A stretch of DNA of 19,016 nt from Comamonadaceae bacterium (GCA_947460065.1 CANHGF010000008.1:1-19016); one strand, 5' to 3'; shown: positions 1 through 9,408, numbered from the stretch's first letter. A program made the numbers and translations. The notes: generated by a model not told the origin, from the letters alone.

Positions 1-1
1 G

Positions 2-1240
2 GCTGAGGAGCCGCTTGAGGCGGCTGCAGAACAGACCGCCGATGCGCCCGTGCTGGAGCCGCCTCCTGCAGCGCCTGCGGGCTATCGGCCCAAGATTTTG
101 GCCATAACCGGCACCAACGGCAAGACCACGGTGACCACGCTCACAGGCTTGCTGGTCGAGCGGGCCGGCCAGTCGGTAGCGGTGGCGGGCAATATCGGTC
201 CGACCCTGCTGGACACCTTGACGGCCGCCCTCGACGCCGATCGCCTGCCCGAAGTCTGGGTGCTGGAGTTGTCGAGTTTTCAGCTCGATGAGGTCAGCGA
301 CTTTGAAGCTAGCGCTGCCACGGTACTCAATATCACCCAGGATCACCTGGACTGGCACGGCACCCTGGCGGCCTATGCCAAGGCCAAGGCCAATGTCTAC
401 GGCCGTGGGGCGCTGATGCTGCTCAACCGCGAGGACCCGCTGGTCATGGCGCAACTGCCGGTGCCCGAGCCGGTCAAGGGCAAGGCCAAAGCCGCCAAGG
501 TGCGCGCGTACCAGACTTTTGGCACCGACCTGCCCACCCGCCCGGGCGACTGGGGGCTGGAAGAGGTTGGCGGCATGAGCTGGCTGGTGCGTGCCGCCGA
601 GGCTGATGAAACGCTCAAGCGGGGCAAGGCCGATGAGGAGCCGATCTATATTCAGCGCTTGATGCCAACCGAAGCGCTGCAAATACGCGGCCGGCACAAC
701 GCGAGCAACGCGCTGGCCGCACTGGCCTTGGCCACTGCCGCCGGCTGCGGCCTGGCCGCCATGCTGCACGGTTTAAGGCAATACCGCGGCGAGCCGCACC
801 GGGTGGAGTCGGTGGGCGTGATCTCTGACATCGAGTTTTTTGACGACAGCAAGGGCACCAATGTCGGCGCCACTGCGGCGGCGCTCAAGGGCCTGGGTGC
901 TGAGCGTCGGGTGGTGGTGATTTTGGGCGGTCAGGGCAAGGGGCAGGACTTCGCGCCCCTGGCCGAACCGCTGGGCCGCCATGGCCGTGCCGCGGTGCTG
1001 ATCGGTCGCGATGCGCCCCTGTTGCGCCAGGCGCTGGCCCAAACCGGGGTGCCGCTGCACGACGCGCCTGACATGGCGGTAGCAGTGCGCACCGCTTTCG
1101 CATCGGCACAGCCCGGCGATGCGGTGCTGCTGTCGCCGGCCTGCGCCAGCTTTGACATGTACCGCGACTACGGCCACCGGGCGCAGGTGTTTTGCGAGGC
1201 GGTTCAGGATCTGGCGCATGAGCAGGGGGTGTTGCTGTGA
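2..1240 (+). CDS. murD: UDP-N-acetylmuramoyl-L-alanine--D-glutamate ligase, 5' end missing
   Basis: MurD adds D-glutamate to UDP-MurNAc-L-alanine in the cytoplasm, using ATP, during peptidoglycan precursor synthesis. The frame is open from base 2, so the start and roughly the first 110 or more residues (the UDP-binding N-terminal domain) lie outside the window. Visible are the ATP-binding loop GTNGKTT (bases 110-130), ELSSFQLD, the [11 protein letters not shown] stretch, [10 protein letters not shown] at the end of the central domain, and DDSKGTN and [15 protein letters not shown] in the C-terminal domain. These are hallmark MurD blocks. The first 30 or so visible residues are a low-complexity Ala/Glu/Pro linker just before the ATP-binding domain, which is absent from the shorter enterobacterial enzyme. 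The stop TGA overlaps the ftsW GTG start (GTGA). The identity is secure; the gene is cut only by the window edge. Confidence 0.96.
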   Translation, partial: AEEPLEAAAEQTADAPVLEPPPAAPAGYRPKILAITGTNGKTTVTTLTGLLVERAGQSVAVAGNIGPTLLDTLTAALDADRLPEVWVLELSSFQLDEVSDFEASAATVLNITQDHLDWHGTLAAYAKAKANVYGRGALMLLNREDPLVMAQLPVPEPVKGKAKAAKVRAYQTFGTDLPTRPGDWGLEEVGGMSWLVRAAEADETLKRGKADEEPIYIQRLMPTEALQIRGRHNASNALAALALATAAGCGLAAMLHGLRQYRGEPHRVESVGVISDIEFFDDSKGTNVGATAAALKGLGAERRVVVILGGQGKGQDFAPLAEPLGRHGRAAVLIGRDAPLLRQALAQTGVPLHDAPDMAVAVRTAFASAQPGDAVLLSPACASFDMYRDYGHRAQVFCEAVQDLAHEQGVLL

Positions 1241-2496
1241 TCGCAGCGGGCTTGCATCGCATCAAGGCTGCCCTGGGCCTGCTGTCGGCAGAGCCGGCGG
1301 CCGCCTTGCCGGTGCGTACCGGCATGCCCGGCCGGGTGATCGGCCCTTCGATGCCAGTGCGTCTGCTCGGCTTTGACCAGGCTTTGGTGTTCGTCGCCTT
1401 GGCGCTGCTGCTGTGGGGGCTGGTGATGGTTTACTCGGCCTCGGTGGCCATGCCGGACAACCCGAAGTTCTCGCGTTACTCCAACACGCACTTTCTGGTG
1501 CGCCATGTCTTTTCGCTGCTCGCTGCCCTGGTGGTGGCAGTGCTGGCCTTCCAGGTACCGATGTCGACCTGGGAAAAGGTGGCGCCCTGGTTGTTCATTG
1601 CCTCCTTGGTCCTGCTGGTGGTGGTGCTGATTCCCTTCATTGGCCGCGGCGTCAATGGCGCGCGGCGCTGGATTTCGCTGGGGGTGATCAACTTTCAGCC
1701 CTCGGAGTTGGCCAAGTTTGCGGTACTGATCTATGCGGCCGACTACATGGTGCGCAAGATGGAGGTCAAGGAGCGTTTCTTCCGAGCGGTCCTGCCCATG
1801 GGCGTGGCCGTCGGTGTGGTGGGCATGCTGCTGCTGGCAGAGCCGGACATGGGGGCTTTCCTGGTGATCGTGGTCATCGCCATGGGCATCCTGTTCCTGG
1901 GCGGGGTCAATGCGCGCATGTTCTTTTTCATCGGCACGATCGTGCTGCTGGCTTTTGCCGTGATGATCTGGTCCAGCCCCTGGCGGCGCGAGCGCATCTT
2001 TGCTTACCTTGATCCCTGGTCGGCTGAAAACGCCATCCGCAAGGGCTACCAGCTTTCGCACTCCTTGATTGCCTTCGGCCGCGGCGAGTTCTCGGGCGTG
2101 GGTCTGGGCGGCAGTATCGAGAAGCTGCACTGGCTGCCCGAGGCGCACACTGACTTTTTGCTGGCGGTGATCGGAGAGGAATTCGGCCTGGTTGGTGTGC
2201 TGGTGGTGATCAGCCTCTTTCTCTGGCTGACCCGGCGCATCATGCACATCGGCCGGCAGGCCATTGCCATGGACCGCTTGTTCTCCGGGCTGGTGGCTCA
2301 GGGCGTAGGCATCTGGATCGGCTTTCAGTCGCTGATCAATATGGGCGTGAATTTGGGTGCCTTGCCGACCAAGGGCTTGACCCTGCCGCTGATGAGCTAC
2401 GGTGGCTCGGCCATCATGATGAATCTGCTGGCGCTGGCCGTGGTGCTGCGCATCGATCATGAAAACCGAATCATGATGCGGGGAGGGCGGCTATGA
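1237..2496 (+). CDS. ftsW: Septal peptidoglycan glycosyltransferase FtsW (SEDS family)
   Basis: FtsW is the SEDS-family polytopic membrane enzyme that polymerises lipid II at the division septum together with PBP3/FtsI. The 419-residue protein has a hydrophilic N-terminus of about 45 residues followed by about ten hydrophobic segments. Family blocks seen are [51 protein letters not shown] (Asp306 matches the catalytic Asp of SEDS proteins) and the C-terminal [18 protein letters not shown]. The GTG at 1237 is chosen because it overlaps the murD stop (GTGA) and has a G-rich stretch 6-10 bases upstream. A later ATG at 1351 would remove only the cytoplasmic tail and is less likely. The gene ends in an ATGA overlap with murG. 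The paralogue rodA is in the same window at 14897. Confidence 0.96.
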   Translation: MIAAGLHRIKAALGLLSAEPAAALPVRTGMPGRVIGPSMPVRLLGFDQALVFVALALLLWGLVMVYSASVAMPDNPKFSRYSNTHFLVRHVFSLLAALVVAVLAFQVPMSTWEKVAPWLFIASLVLLVVVLIPFIGRGVNGARRWISLGVINFQPSELAKFAVLIYAADYMVRKMEVKERFFRAVLPMGVAVGVVGMLLLAEPDMGAFLVIVVIAMGILFLGGVNARMFFFIGTIVLLAFAVMIWSSPWRRERIFAYLDPWSAENAIRKGYQLSHSLIAFGRGEFSGVGLGGSIEKLHWLPEAHTDFLLAVIGEEFGLVGVLVVISLFLWLTRRIMHIGRQAIAMDRLFSGLVAQGVGIWIGFQSLINMGVNLGALPTKGLTLPLMSYGGSAIMMNLLALAVVLRIDHENRIMMRGGRL

Positions 2497-3575
2497 GTGG
2501 CAGTCCCTGCGCACTGGTCATGGCCGGCGGCACCGGCGGCCATATCTTTCCGGGGCTGGCGGTGGCCGAGGCCTTGCGCGAGCGTGGCTGGCGGGTGCAT
2601 TGGTTGGGTGGCCGTGGCTCGGTCGGCCGTCCCAGCATGGAAAGCCAGCTGGTGCCGGCGCGCGGTCTGCCCTTTGACAGCATCGATTTCGGCGGCCTGC
2701 GTGGCAAGGGTGTCTTGACCCTGGCCCTGCTGCCGCTGCGGCTGCTGCGCGCCTTCTGGCAATGTGTGCAACTGCTGCGGCGCGTCCGCCCCGATGTGGT
2801 GATCGGCCTGGGCGGCTATGTCACCTTTCCCGGCGGCATGATGGGCGTGCTGCTGGGCAAGCCCCTGGTGCTGCATGAGCAAAATTCAGTGGCCGGACTG
2901 GCCAATCGGGTGCTGGCCGAGGTGGCCGACCGGGTGTTCAGCGCCTTCCCCCGTGTCCTGAAGAAAGCCGAATGTGTGGGCAATCCGCTGCGCAGCGCCT
3001 TTGTGTCGCAGCCCGATCCGGCTGCGCGCTTTGCCGGACGCAGCGGCCCGCTGCGCCTGTGCGTGGTCGGCGGCAGTCTGGGCGCGCAGGCGCTCAATGA
3101 AGTGCTGCCCCAGGCCCTGGCCCTGATTCCTGAGGACCGGCGGCCGCAGGTTCTGCATCAAAGCGGCGCCCGTCATCTGCAGGCGCTACAAGCGTCTTAT
3201 GCGACAGCGGGCGTGCAGGCTGAGGTCAGCGCCTTCATTGATGACACGGCCAGCGCCTTTGCTCAGGCCGATCTGCTGATTTGCCGCGCTGGCGCCTCCA
3301 CCGTCACCGAAATCGCCGCCATTGGTGCGGCGGCGATTTTCGTGCCCTTCCCGCATGCGGTGGACGACCATCAGACCCACAATGCGCGCTTTCTGGTCGA
3401 TGCCGGCGGCGGCTGGTTGCTGCCTCAATCTGAACTCCATGCCCAGACGTTGGCAGAGCTGATCATGCAACTCGATCGCGCCGATCTGCTGCAAAAGGCG
3501 CAGACGGCCAAAGGGCTGCAGCAGACCCAGGCCACCGAGCGGGTGGTGCAAGCCTGCCAGGAGCTGCTGCCATGA
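2493..3575 (+). CDS. murG: UDP-GlcNAc:lipid I N-acetylglucosaminyltransferase MurG
   Basis: MurG is a peripheral inner-membrane GT28 enzyme that transfers GlcNAc from UDP-GlcNAc to lipid I to make lipid II. The 360-residue length is usual for the family. The N-terminal glycine-rich loop [17 protein letters not shown] spans residues 12-28. [11 protein letters not shown] follows mid-protein, then the second glycine-rich loop [13 protein letters not shown]. The C-terminal nucleotide-sugar site has [16 protein letters not shown] (Glu273) and [16 protein letters not shown]. The start ATG overlaps the ftsW stop and is preceded by GGGGAGGG about 6 bases upstream, a good Shine-Dalgarno sequence. The end overlaps the murC ATG. 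Placement directly after the flippase/polymerase gene is the standard dcw order. Confidence 0.97.
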   Translation: MSGSPCALVMAGGTGGHIFPGLAVAEALRERGWRVHWLGGRGSVGRPSMESQLVPARGLPFDSIDFGGLRGKGVLTLALLPLRLLRAFWQCVQLLRRVRPDVVIGLGGYVTFPGGMMGVLLGKPLVLHEQNSVAGLANRVLAEVADRVFSAFPRVLKKAECVGNPLRSAFVSQPDPAARFAGRSGPLRLCVVGGSLGAQALNEVLPQALALIPEDRRPQVLHQSGARHLQALQASYATAGVQAEVSAFIDDTASAFAQADLLICRAGASTVTEIAAIGAAAIFVPFPHAVDDHQTHNARFLVDAGGGWLLPQSELHAQTLAELIMQLDRADLLQKAQTAKGLQQTQATERVVQACQELLP

Positions 3576-4978
3576 AGCACGCGGTCAAGCGCATCCACTT
3601 CATCGGTCTGGGCGGCTCGGGCATGTCGGGCATTGCCGAGGTCTTGCACAACCTGGGCTATGAAATCTCGGGCTCGGACCTGGCCGACAGTGCGACCTTG
3701 CGCCGTCTGGCTGGCCTGGGCCTACGGACTTTTGTCGGCCATGATGCGGCGCACCTCAGTCATGTGGATGCGGTGGTCACATCCACCGCGGTGCGCGACG
3801 ACAACCCCGAGGTGCAGGCCGCCCGTCAGAAAAAAATCCCGGTGGTGCCGCGCGCGCTGATGCTGGCCGAGCTGATGCGGCTCAAGCGCGGCATCGCTAT
3901 CGCTGGCACCCACGGCAAGACCACCACCACCAGCTTGGTGGCCAGCGTGCTGGCCGAAGGCGGGCTCGATCCCACTTTTGTGATCGGCGGGCGTCTGAAC
4001 AGCGCTGGCGCCAATGCGAAACTGGGCGCGGGCGATTACATCGTGGTCGAGGCCGATGAGTCCGACGCGTCCTTCCTCAATTTGCTGCCGGTGATGGCGG
4101 TGGTCACCAATATCGACGCTGACCACATGGAGACCTATGGTCACGACTTCGTGCGCCTGCAGGCCGCCTTCGTCGACTTTCTGCATCGCATGCCCTTTTA
4201 CGGCACTGCAGTGCTGTGTACCGATGATCCGGCGGTGCGCGCCATCGTCAGCCAGGTCTCCTGCCCCATCACCAGCTATGGTTTGGGCGCCGATGCCGAG
4301 GTGCGCGCGGTCGATGTTCGCCATGTCCATGGCCAAATGCACTTTACCGTGCAGCGGCGCAATGGCACCACCTTGCCTGATCTGCCGGTGGTGCTCAACC
4401 TGCCCGGTGAGCACAATGTGCTCAACGCGCTGGCAGCCATTGCAGTGGCGGTCGAGCTCGATATTCCCGACGCGGCGGTGCAAAAGGCGCTGGCCGGCTT
4501 TCGGGGGGTTGGCCGGCGCTTTCAGCTTTATGGCCAGGCCAGTGCGCGCGATGGCGGCAGTTTCAGCGTGATCGACGACTATGGCCATCACCCGGTCGAG
4601 ATGGCCGCCACCTTAGCGGCGGCTCGCGGGGCCTACCCTGGGCGCAGGCTGGTGCTGGCCTTTCAGCCCCACCGCTACAGCCGCACCCGCGACTGTTTTG
4701 AGGACTTCGTCAAGGTCATCGGTCATTGCGACGCAGTGCTGCTGACCGAGGTGTATGCGGCCGGCGAGGCGCCGGTCGTTGCTGCCGACGGGCGCGCCCT
4801 GATGCGCGCGCTGCGTATGGCGGGCAAGGTCGAGCCGGTGTTCGTGCCGGCCATCGACGATCTGCCGCAGGCGATTTTGGACCAGGCTCGGGACGGCGAC
4901 GTGGTGCTGTGCATGGGGGCTGGCTCCATCGGGCTGGTGGCTGGCAAGGTGATCGAGCGCTCGGGGGCTCCAGCATGA
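3572..4978 (+). CDS. murC: UDP-N-acetylmuramate--L-alanine ligase MurC
   Basis: MurC attaches L-alanine to UDP-MurNAc, the first amino acid of the peptide stem, in an ATP-dependent cytoplasmic reaction. The 468-residue protein starts with a Rossmann-type block, [17 protein letters not shown] (residues 9-25). The ATP loop GTHGKTTTT begins at residue 112. [10 protein letters not shown] and [11 protein letters not shown] follow in the central domain, then [15 protein letters not shown], and finally [19 protein letters not shown] and LTEVYAAGE in the C-terminal ligase domain. These separate MurC from MurD and Mpl; Mpl is less likely because of the dcw position and length. The gene overlaps murG upstream and ddl downstream by 4 bases each. 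An AGGAG sits 9 bases before the ATG. Confidence 0.97.
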   Translation: MKHAVKRIHFIGLGGSGMSGIAEVLHNLGYEISGSDLADSATLRRLAGLGLRTFVGHDAAHLSHVDAVVTSTAVRDDNPEVQAARQKKIPVVPRALMLAELMRLKRGIAIAGTHGKTTTTSLVASVLAEGGLDPTFVIGGRLNSAGANAKLGAGDYIVVEADESDASFLNLLPVMAVVTNIDADHMETYGHDFVRLQAAFVDFLHRMPFYGTAVLCTDDPAVRAIVSQVSCPITSYGLGADAEVRAVDVRHVHGQMHFTVQRRNGTTLPDLPVVLNLPGEHNVLNALAAIAVAVELDIPDAAVQKALAGFRGVGRRFQLYGQASARDGGSFSVIDDYGHHPVEMAATLAAARGAYPGRRLVLAFQPHRYSRTRDCFEDFVKVIGHCDAVLLTEVYAAGEAPVVAADGRALMRALRMAGKVEPVFVPAIDDLPQAILDQARDGDVVLCMGAGSIGLVAGKVIERSGAPA

Positions 4979-5940
4979 GCGTCGATGTACGCACCCTGGG
5001 TAAGGTGGCCGTCCTCATGGGCGGGCGCTCGGGTGAGCGCGATATCTCGCTGATGTCGGGCCGTGGCGTGCTTGAGGCGCTGCTGGGCCGCGGGGTCGAC
5101 GCGCATGCCTTCGATCCGGCCGAGCGAGCGCTCGATGCCTTGAAGAGCGAAGGCTTTGCGCGCTGCTTCATCGCCCTGCATGGCCGCTTTGGCGAAGACG
5201 GTACGGTGCAAGGTGCACTTGAACTCCTGGGCATTCCCTATACCGGCTCGGGCGTGATGGCCTCGAGTCTGGCCATCGACAAGGTCATGACCAAGCGGCT
5301 GTGGTTGGCCGAGGGCTTGAGCACGCCGCGCTATGTGCTGTTGCAACGCGGTCGCTATCAGGCGGCCGACCTGGACGCCGCTGTCGCCTCGTTGGGCCTG
5401 CCGCTGATCGTCAAGCCGGCCCGCGAGGGCTCTTCTCTGGGTCTGACCAAGGTGGGCCGGGCCCAGGACATGGTCGCGGCGGTCGAGCGCGCCGCCGCAC
5501 TCGATGCCGATGTGCTGTGCGAGCAATTCATCGCTGGCGATGAACTGACCTGCCCGGTGCTCGGCAGTGGTGATGCAGCGCGCGCGCTGCCGCTTATACG
5601 CATCGTTGCGCCCGAAGGCAACTACGACTACCAAAACAAATACTTCACCGACGCGGTGCAGTATCTGGTGCCCAGTGGACTGAGCGCCGTGCGCGAGCAG
5701 GCCATCAGCGACTTGGTGCTGGCGGCCTACCGCAGCCTGGGCTGCCGAGGCTGGGCCCGTGCCGATGTGATGGTCGATGCCGCGACCGGCCAGCCCTATC
5801 TGCTGGAGATGAATACCTCGCCGGGTATGACTGGCCACTCACTGGTGCCGATGTCGGCGCGCGCTGCAGGTCTGTCCTACGAAGACCTGTGCCTGGAGGT
5901 GCTGTCATCGGCCCGCCTGGACCACGAGGAGGTGCGATGA
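4975..5940 (+). CDS. ddl: D-alanine--D-alanine ligase (DdlB type)
   Basis: Ddl joins two D-alanines in an ATP-grasp reaction, supplying the terminal dipeptide used by MurF. The start at 4975 (321 residues) is chosen because its ATG overlaps the murC stop (ATGA) and the protein then opens with the family's usual short lead-in to [21 protein letters not shown]. Longer in-frame starts upstream would run through murC and encode no family sequence. Motifs are the N-terminal Glu21, [44 protein letters not shown] (Ser153/Ser154), [10 protein letters not shown] (the Tyr expected for D-Ala rather than D-lactate) and [18 protein letters not shown]. The end overlaps the ftsQ ATG. Within dcw this corresponds to ddlB. 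Confidence 0.96.
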   Translation: MSVDVRTLGKVAVLMGGRSGERDISLMSGRGVLEALLGRGVDAHAFDPAERALDALKSEGFARCFIALHGRFGEDGTVQGALELLGIPYTGSGVMASSLAIDKVMTKRLWLAEGLSTPRYVLLQRGRYQAADLDAAVASLGLPLIVKPAREGSSLGLTKVGRAQDMVAAVERAAALDADVLCEQFIAGDELTCPVLGSGDAARALPLIRIVAPEGNYDYQNKYFTDAVQYLVPSGLSAVREQAISDLVLAAYRSLGCRGWARADVMVDAATGQPYLLEMNTSPGMTGHSLVPMSARAAGLSYEDLCLEVLSSARLDHEEVR

Positions 5941-6728
5941 GCGATGAGCTGTTGACGCTGCCGCCCGATGTGCGCCTGATGAACGCGCTGAGCCTGTTGT
6001 TGGCCGGGGTGTTTGCACTGCTGGTCCTGAGCCTGGCCGCGCAATGGCTGCTGCACAGGCCGCTGTTCGGCTTGCGGGGGATACAGGTCGACAACGAGCT
6101 CGGTCGCAACAATGCGGTGACCCTGCGCGCCAATGTCACGCCCAAGCTGGCCGGTAACTTTTTTACCCTCGATCTGGCGCAGTCCAAGGCCGCTTTCGAG
6201 GCCGTGCCCTGGGTGCGTACGGCCGTGGTGCGGCGAGACTTTCCGGATCGCTTGCGGGTGCGCATTGAAGAGCATGAACCGGTGGCGCTGTGGGGGGCGG
6301 ACGACGACGTCCGCCTGGTCAATTCCTACGGCGAGGTGTTTGAGGTCAATCAGGGCGATGTGGAGGCCGAGAGCCTGCCGCGGCTGATCGGGCCCCGCGC
6401 GCAGTCGCCGTTGGTGCTGCAGGCCTTCCGGCGCTTGGCGCCGAAGTTTGAGGCGATGGACAGCCCCCTGGCACAGCTGGAGCTGACCGGTCGAGGCAAC
6501 TGGCGTGCCCGGCTTGAAAACGGGGCGACGATCGACATTGGCCCCGGTAGCCTTGACGAGATCGGACTGCGGGTGCAGCGTTTCATCGCTACATTTGCCC
6601 AGACGCCCTCCCGGCTGGGACGCAATATTGAATCGGCTGACCTGCGCTACCCCAATGGTTACGCGCTGCGCCTGCGTGGCGTGACCACCGTCAACTCGTC
6701 CGACAAAACACAGCAGTCAACAAGGTAA
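5937..6728 (+). CDS. ftsQ: Cell division protein FtsQ
   Basis: FtsQ is a bitopic inner-membrane divisome protein that links early cytoplasmic and late periplasmic components, working with FtsB and FtsL. The 263-residue protein has a short cytoplasmic tail, one transmembrane helix at about residues 16-38, then a POTRA domain (about 43-112, opening at [10 protein letters not shown] and containing [28 protein letters not shown]). The FtsQ beta domain follows, with GEVFEV and a C-terminal [10 protein letters not shown] region. The ATG at 5937 overlaps the ddl stop and has a very strong GAGGAGGT at 5926-5933, although its spacing of about 4 bases is tight. A longer frame start at 5889 has no ribosome binding site and would add a proline/glycine stretch lying inside ddl, so it is rejected. 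There is a 4-base gap to ftsA. Confidence 0.95.
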   Translation: MSDELLTLPPDVRLMNALSLLLAGVFALLVLSLAAQWLLHRPLFGLRGIQVDNELGRNNAVTLRANVTPKLAGNFFTLDLAQSKAAFEAVPWVRTAVVRRDFPDRLRVRIEEHEPVALWGADDDVRLVNSYGEVFEVNQGDVEAESLPRLIGPRAQSPLVLQAFRRLAPKFEAMDSPLAQLELTGRGNWRARLENGATIDIGPGSLDEIGLRVQRFIATFAQTPSRLGRNIESADLRYPNGYALRLRGVTTVNSSDKTQQSTR

Positions 6729-6732
6729 TAGC

Positions 6733-7962
6733 ATGGCCAAGGAATACAAAGATCTGGTAGTGGGGCTGGACATTGGAACCAGCAAGGTGATGGTGGTGGT
6801 CGGCGAGGTGATGCCCGGTGGCGAGCTCAAGCTGGCCGGCCTGGGTGTGGCCGCCAGCAATGGCCTGAAGCGGGGTGTGGTGGTCAACATCGACGCGACG
6901 GTGCAGAGCATTCAGCAGGCCATCAAGGAAGCTGAGTTGATGGCCGACTGCAAGATCTCGCGCGTCTACACCGGCATCACCGGCAGCCACATCCGCGGCA
7001 TGAATTCGAGCGGGATGGTGGCCATCAAAGACAAGGAGGTCACCCAGGCCGATGTGGCGCGGGTGATCGAGACCGCCAAAGCCATCCATATCCCTGCCGA
7101 CCGGCATCTGCTCTTGGTCGAGCCGCAGGAGTTTGTGATCGACGGACAGGATGTGCGCGAGCCCATAGGCATGAGCGGCATACGCCTGGAGGCCAAGGTG
7201 CATATCGTGACCGGCGCCCAGAGCGCAGCCGACAACATCGGCAAATGCGTGCGCCGCTGCGGCCTGGAGGTCGATCAGCTGATGCTCAACCCGCTGGCCT
7301 CCAGTCTGGCGGTACTCAGCCAGGACGAGCAGGAGTTGGGTGTGGCCTTGGTCGATATTGGCGCTGGTACCACTGATGTGGCGATGTTCACCGGCGGTGC
7401 GATCCGCCATACCGCCGTCATCCCGATTGCCGGCGACCTGATTACCAGTGACATCGCCATGGCTTTGCGCACCCCGACCAAGGATGCCGAGGACATCAAG
7501 GTCGAAAGCGGCTGCGCCAAGCAGTTGCTGGCCGACCCTGAAACCCAGGTCGAAGTGCCCGGCCTGGGCGATCGCGGCCCGCGCATGCTCAGCCGCCAGG
7601 CCCTGGCCGGCGTGATCGAGCCGCGGGTCGAGGAAATCTATACCCTGGTGCAGCAGGTTATCCGCGAATCAGGTTACGAGGAAATGCTGTCCTCGGGCAT
7701 TGTGATCACCGGCGGCAGCGCGGTGATGGCCGGCATGGTCGAGCTTGGAGAGGACATTTTCCTCAAGCCGGTACGCCGCGGTCTGCCGCGCTATTCCAGC
7801 GGCTTGTCGGACATGGTGGCCCAGCCTCGCGCAGCCACGGTGATGGGTTTGATGGAAGAGGCCAGGCTGGCGCGCATGCGCGGTCTGAAAGTGTCACAAA
7901 AGGCGGGTAGTGTGCAAAACGCCTTTGGTCGGATCAAGGAATGGTTGGTGGGGAATTTCTGA
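6733..7962 (+). CDS. ftsA: Cell division protein FtsA
   Basis: FtsA is an actin-like ATPase that tethers FtsZ filaments to the inner membrane and recruits later division proteins. The 409-residue protein has the phosphate-1 motif GLDIGTSKV (residues 11-19). The FtsA-specific 1C domain follows (about 85-165, with DGQDVREPIGMSG). The phosphate-2 motif VDIGAGTTDVAMF is around Asp208, and the adenosine motif VITGGSAVMAGM comes later. The last residues (AFGRIKEWLVGNF) fit the amphipathic membrane-targeting helix. The start has AAGG 7 bases upstream and lies 4 bases after the ftsQ stop, so it is in the same operon. The stop is followed by the 155-base gap before ftsZ. Confidence 0.97.
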   Translation: MAKEYKDLVVGLDIGTSKVMVVVGEVMPGGELKLAGLGVAASNGLKRGVVVNIDATVQSIQQAIKEAELMADCKISRVYTGITGSHIRGMNSSGMVAIKDKEVTQADVARVIETAKAIHIPADRHLLLVEPQEFVIDGQDVREPIGMSGIRLEAKVHIVTGAQSAADNIGKCVRRCGLEVDQLMLNPLASSLAVLSQDEQELGVALVDIGAGTTDVAMFTGGAIRHTAVIPIAGDLITSDIAMALRTPTKDAEDIKVESGCAKQLLADPETQVEVPGLGDRGPRMLSRQALAGVIEPRVEEIYTLVQQVIRESGYEEMLSSGIVITGGSAVMAGMVELGEDIFLKPVRRGLPRYSSGLSDMVAQPRAATVMGLMEEARLARMRGLKVSQKAGSVQNAFGRIKEWLVGNF

Positions 7963-8030
7963 TGAAAAATACAGATGAACCGCGCTTCAATGGCCTGACC
8001 CATGCAGGAGGTGCCGACCCGCCCTCATGA
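7962..8030 (+). CDS. Possible 22-codon ORF after ftsA
   Basis: An ATG overlaps the last base of the ftsA stop (TGATG) and opens a frame of 22 codons ending at TGA 8028-8030. I recognise no family. It starts with a charged, hydrophilic run (MKNTDEPRF) and has no membrane segment. It has no Shine-Dalgarno of its own beyond purines at the ftsA end. The overlap could allow re-initiation, but a frame this short arises easily by chance. It is listed because it lies in the only gap of the dcw operon and could be a leader for ftsZ; it may well be non-coding. Confidence 0.15.
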   Translation: MKNTDEPRFNGLTHAGGADPPS

Positions 8031-8117
8031 TGATCGCTTTCGCTCGCTCTCAATAAAAAAACGGTTTGGTTTTAACGGCTCTAGTTCAAGGCAACTGCAG
8101 GAAAGAAGGAGGCTCTT
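8031..8117 (+). promoter_or_regulatory. ftsZ leader with strong ribosome binding site
   Basis: The rest of the ftsA-ftsZ gap is AT-richer than its surroundings and has a seven-A tract near 8054-8061. It ends in AAGGAGG (8106-8112), a near-perfect Shine-Dalgarno placed 5 bases before the ftsZ ATG. This site decides the ftsZ start and predicts high translation, in keeping with the large amounts of FtsZ that cells need. I could not find a convincing -35/-10 pair, so a separate ftsZ promoter is possible but not shown. Confidence 0.6.
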
Positions 8118-9326
8118 ATGAGCATCGAAATGATGGAAATCGAGGAATTCAATCAGGGCACGCAGATCAAGGTGATTGGCGTGGGTGGCGGCGGCGGCAA
8201 CGCGGTCGAGCACATGATCCTGACCCAGGTCCAGGGCGTGGAGTTCATCTGCGCCAACACCGACGCCCAGGCGCTCAACCGGGTGGGCGCTGAAAAAATC
8301 ATCCAGCTCGGCGGCTCCGGCCTCGGTGCAGGCAGCAGGCCCGACAAGGGCCGGGAAGCGGCGGAGATGGCTGCTGACGAAATCCGTAACGCCATCGATG
8401 GTGCACACATGCTGTTCATCACCGCTGGCATGGGCGGCGGCACCGGCACGGGTGCGGCGCCGGTGATTGCACGCATCGCCAAGGAGATGGGTATCCTGAC
8501 CGTGGGCGTGGTCACCAAACCCTTCGACTTTGAAGGCGGCCGGCGCATGGCCAATGCAGACGCCGGCCTGGCCGAGCTCGAGGCCAATGTGGACTCGCTG
8601 ATCGTCGTGCTCAATGAAAAGCTGCTGGAGGTGCTCGGCGAGGACATCTCGCAGGACGAGGCTTTTGCCCATGCCAATGACGTGCTCAAAAACGCCGTGG
8701 GCGGCATCGCAGAAATCATCAACGTGCAGGCTCTGGTCAATGTCGACTTCGAGGACGTGCGCACGGTGATGGGCGAGCCGGGCAAGGCCATGATGGGCAC
8801 CGCCAAGGCCAGTGGCCCCGACCGTGCCCGCATTGCGGCTGAGCAGGCGGTGGCCTGCCCCTTGCTTGACGGCGTGGACATGAACGGTGCCAAGGGCGTG
8901 TTGGTGCTCATCAGTGCAGCCAAGGGCTCGCTCAAGCTCAACGAGACCAAGCTGGCGATGAAGACCATCAGCGCTTTTGCGGCCAGCGATGCGCATGTGA
9001 TTTACGGCACCGCCTACGACGAGTCGCTGGGCGATGACATCCGGGTCACGGTGGTGGCCACCGGTCTGAACCGCCAGGGCATGCGCCGCGCTGCCCCACC
9101 TTTGCAAGTGATTCAGCGCACCGGTACTGACAATCTGCCGGCTCAGCCTGTGGCACTCGGGGGCGCAATGGGAGCGGGTGTCGGTGCGGGTGGCTACCAA
9201 GCCTTGGATGTGCCCAGCGTCTGGCGCAACAACCGCAGCCAGGCAGCGGCCAAGGTTGATGCGCTGGCCGCAGGCGGCATGGACGATCTGGAGATTCCGG
9301 CCTTCCTGCGTCGTCAGGCCGACTGA
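8118..9326 (+). CDS. ftsZ: Cell division GTPase FtsZ
   Basis: FtsZ is the tubulin-like GTPase that forms the cytokinetic ring. The 402-residue protein begins with a short tail and then IKVIGVGGGGGNAVEHM. The tubulin signature GGGTGTG is at residues 106-112, TKPFDFEGGRR follows, and the T7 synergy loop is NVDFEDVRTVM, with Asp210 and Asp213 in the positions that catalyse GTP hydrolysis in the neighbouring subunit. The C-terminal linker is short (about 60 residues, Gly/Ala-rich). The conserved C-terminal peptide DDLEIPAFLRRQAD is intact and is expected to bind FtsA and ZipA. The start is fixed by AAGGAGG 5 bases upstream. Two hairpins follow the stop. Confidence 0.98.
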   Translation: MSIEMMEIEEFNQGTQIKVIGVGGGGGNAVEHMILTQVQGVEFICANTDAQALNRVGAEKIIQLGGSGLGAGSRPDKGREAAEMAADEIRNAIDGAHMLFITAGMGGGTGTGAAPVIARIAKEMGILTVGVVTKPFDFEGGRRMANADAGLAELEANVDSLIVVLNEKLLEVLGEDISQDEAFAHANDVLKNAVGGIAEIINVQALVNVDFEDVRTVMGEPGKAMMGTAKASGPDRARIAAEQAVACPLLDGVDMNGAKGVLVLISAAKGSLKLNETKLAMKTISAFAASDAHVIYGTAYDESLGDDIRVTVVATGLNRQGMRRAAPPLQVIQRTGTDNLPAQPVALGGAMGAGVGAGGYQALDVPSVWRNNRSQAAAKVDALAAGGMDDLEIPAFLRRQAD

Positions 9327-9334
9327 GGGGGCAG

Positions 9335-9361
9335 GCCCCAAGCCAGTAGGCTGCCTGGGGC
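9335..9361 (+). repeat. Hairpin just after ftsZ
   Basis: GCCCCA (9335-9340) pairs with TGGGGC (9356-9361), and inside it GCC (9342-9344) pairs with GGC (9349-9351) around a four-base loop. It begins 8 bases after the ftsZ stop. There is no T-run after it, so it is not a standard intrinsic terminator; it could protect the mRNA 3' end or slow RNA polymerase. Confidence 0.4.
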
Positions 9362-9377
9362 TAGGGTGATGGCCAGC

Positions 9378-9408
9378 GGCTATCGCGGCTATGAGCGCCG
9401 CGATAGCC
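9378..9408 (+). repeat. Perfect 12-bp hairpin between ftsZ and lpxC
   Basis: GGCTATCGCGGC (9378-9389) and GCCGCGATAGCC (9397-9408) are exact reverse complements around a 7-base loop. No T-tract follows, so simple intrinsic termination is unlikely. The hairpin ends about 20 bases before the -10 box of lpxC and covers the place where a -35 box would be. It could be an mRNA 3'-end stabiliser, a pause or Rho-linked site, or a binding site for a dimeric protein acting on the lpxC promoter. Confidence 0.6.

Noticed and set aside
1204..2460. 418-residue open frame antisense to ftsW
   Set aside because: Its product is dominated by His, Gln and Asp with no domain, as expected from the reverse complement of a high-GC membrane-protein gene; ftsW on the + strand is certain.
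4726..4974. Upstream extension of ddl
   Set aside because: It is in frame but lies inside murC, encodes Arg/Gly-rich non-family sequence, and the ATG at 4975 overlaps the murC stop like its neighbours.
4723..5838. 371-residue open frame antisense to ddl
   Set aside because: No recognisable domain; ddl on the + strand has all its motifs.
9378..9408. The 12-bp hairpin as an intrinsic terminator of ftsZ
   Set aside because: There is no T-run after the stem on either strand, so standard Rho-independent termination is not supported.
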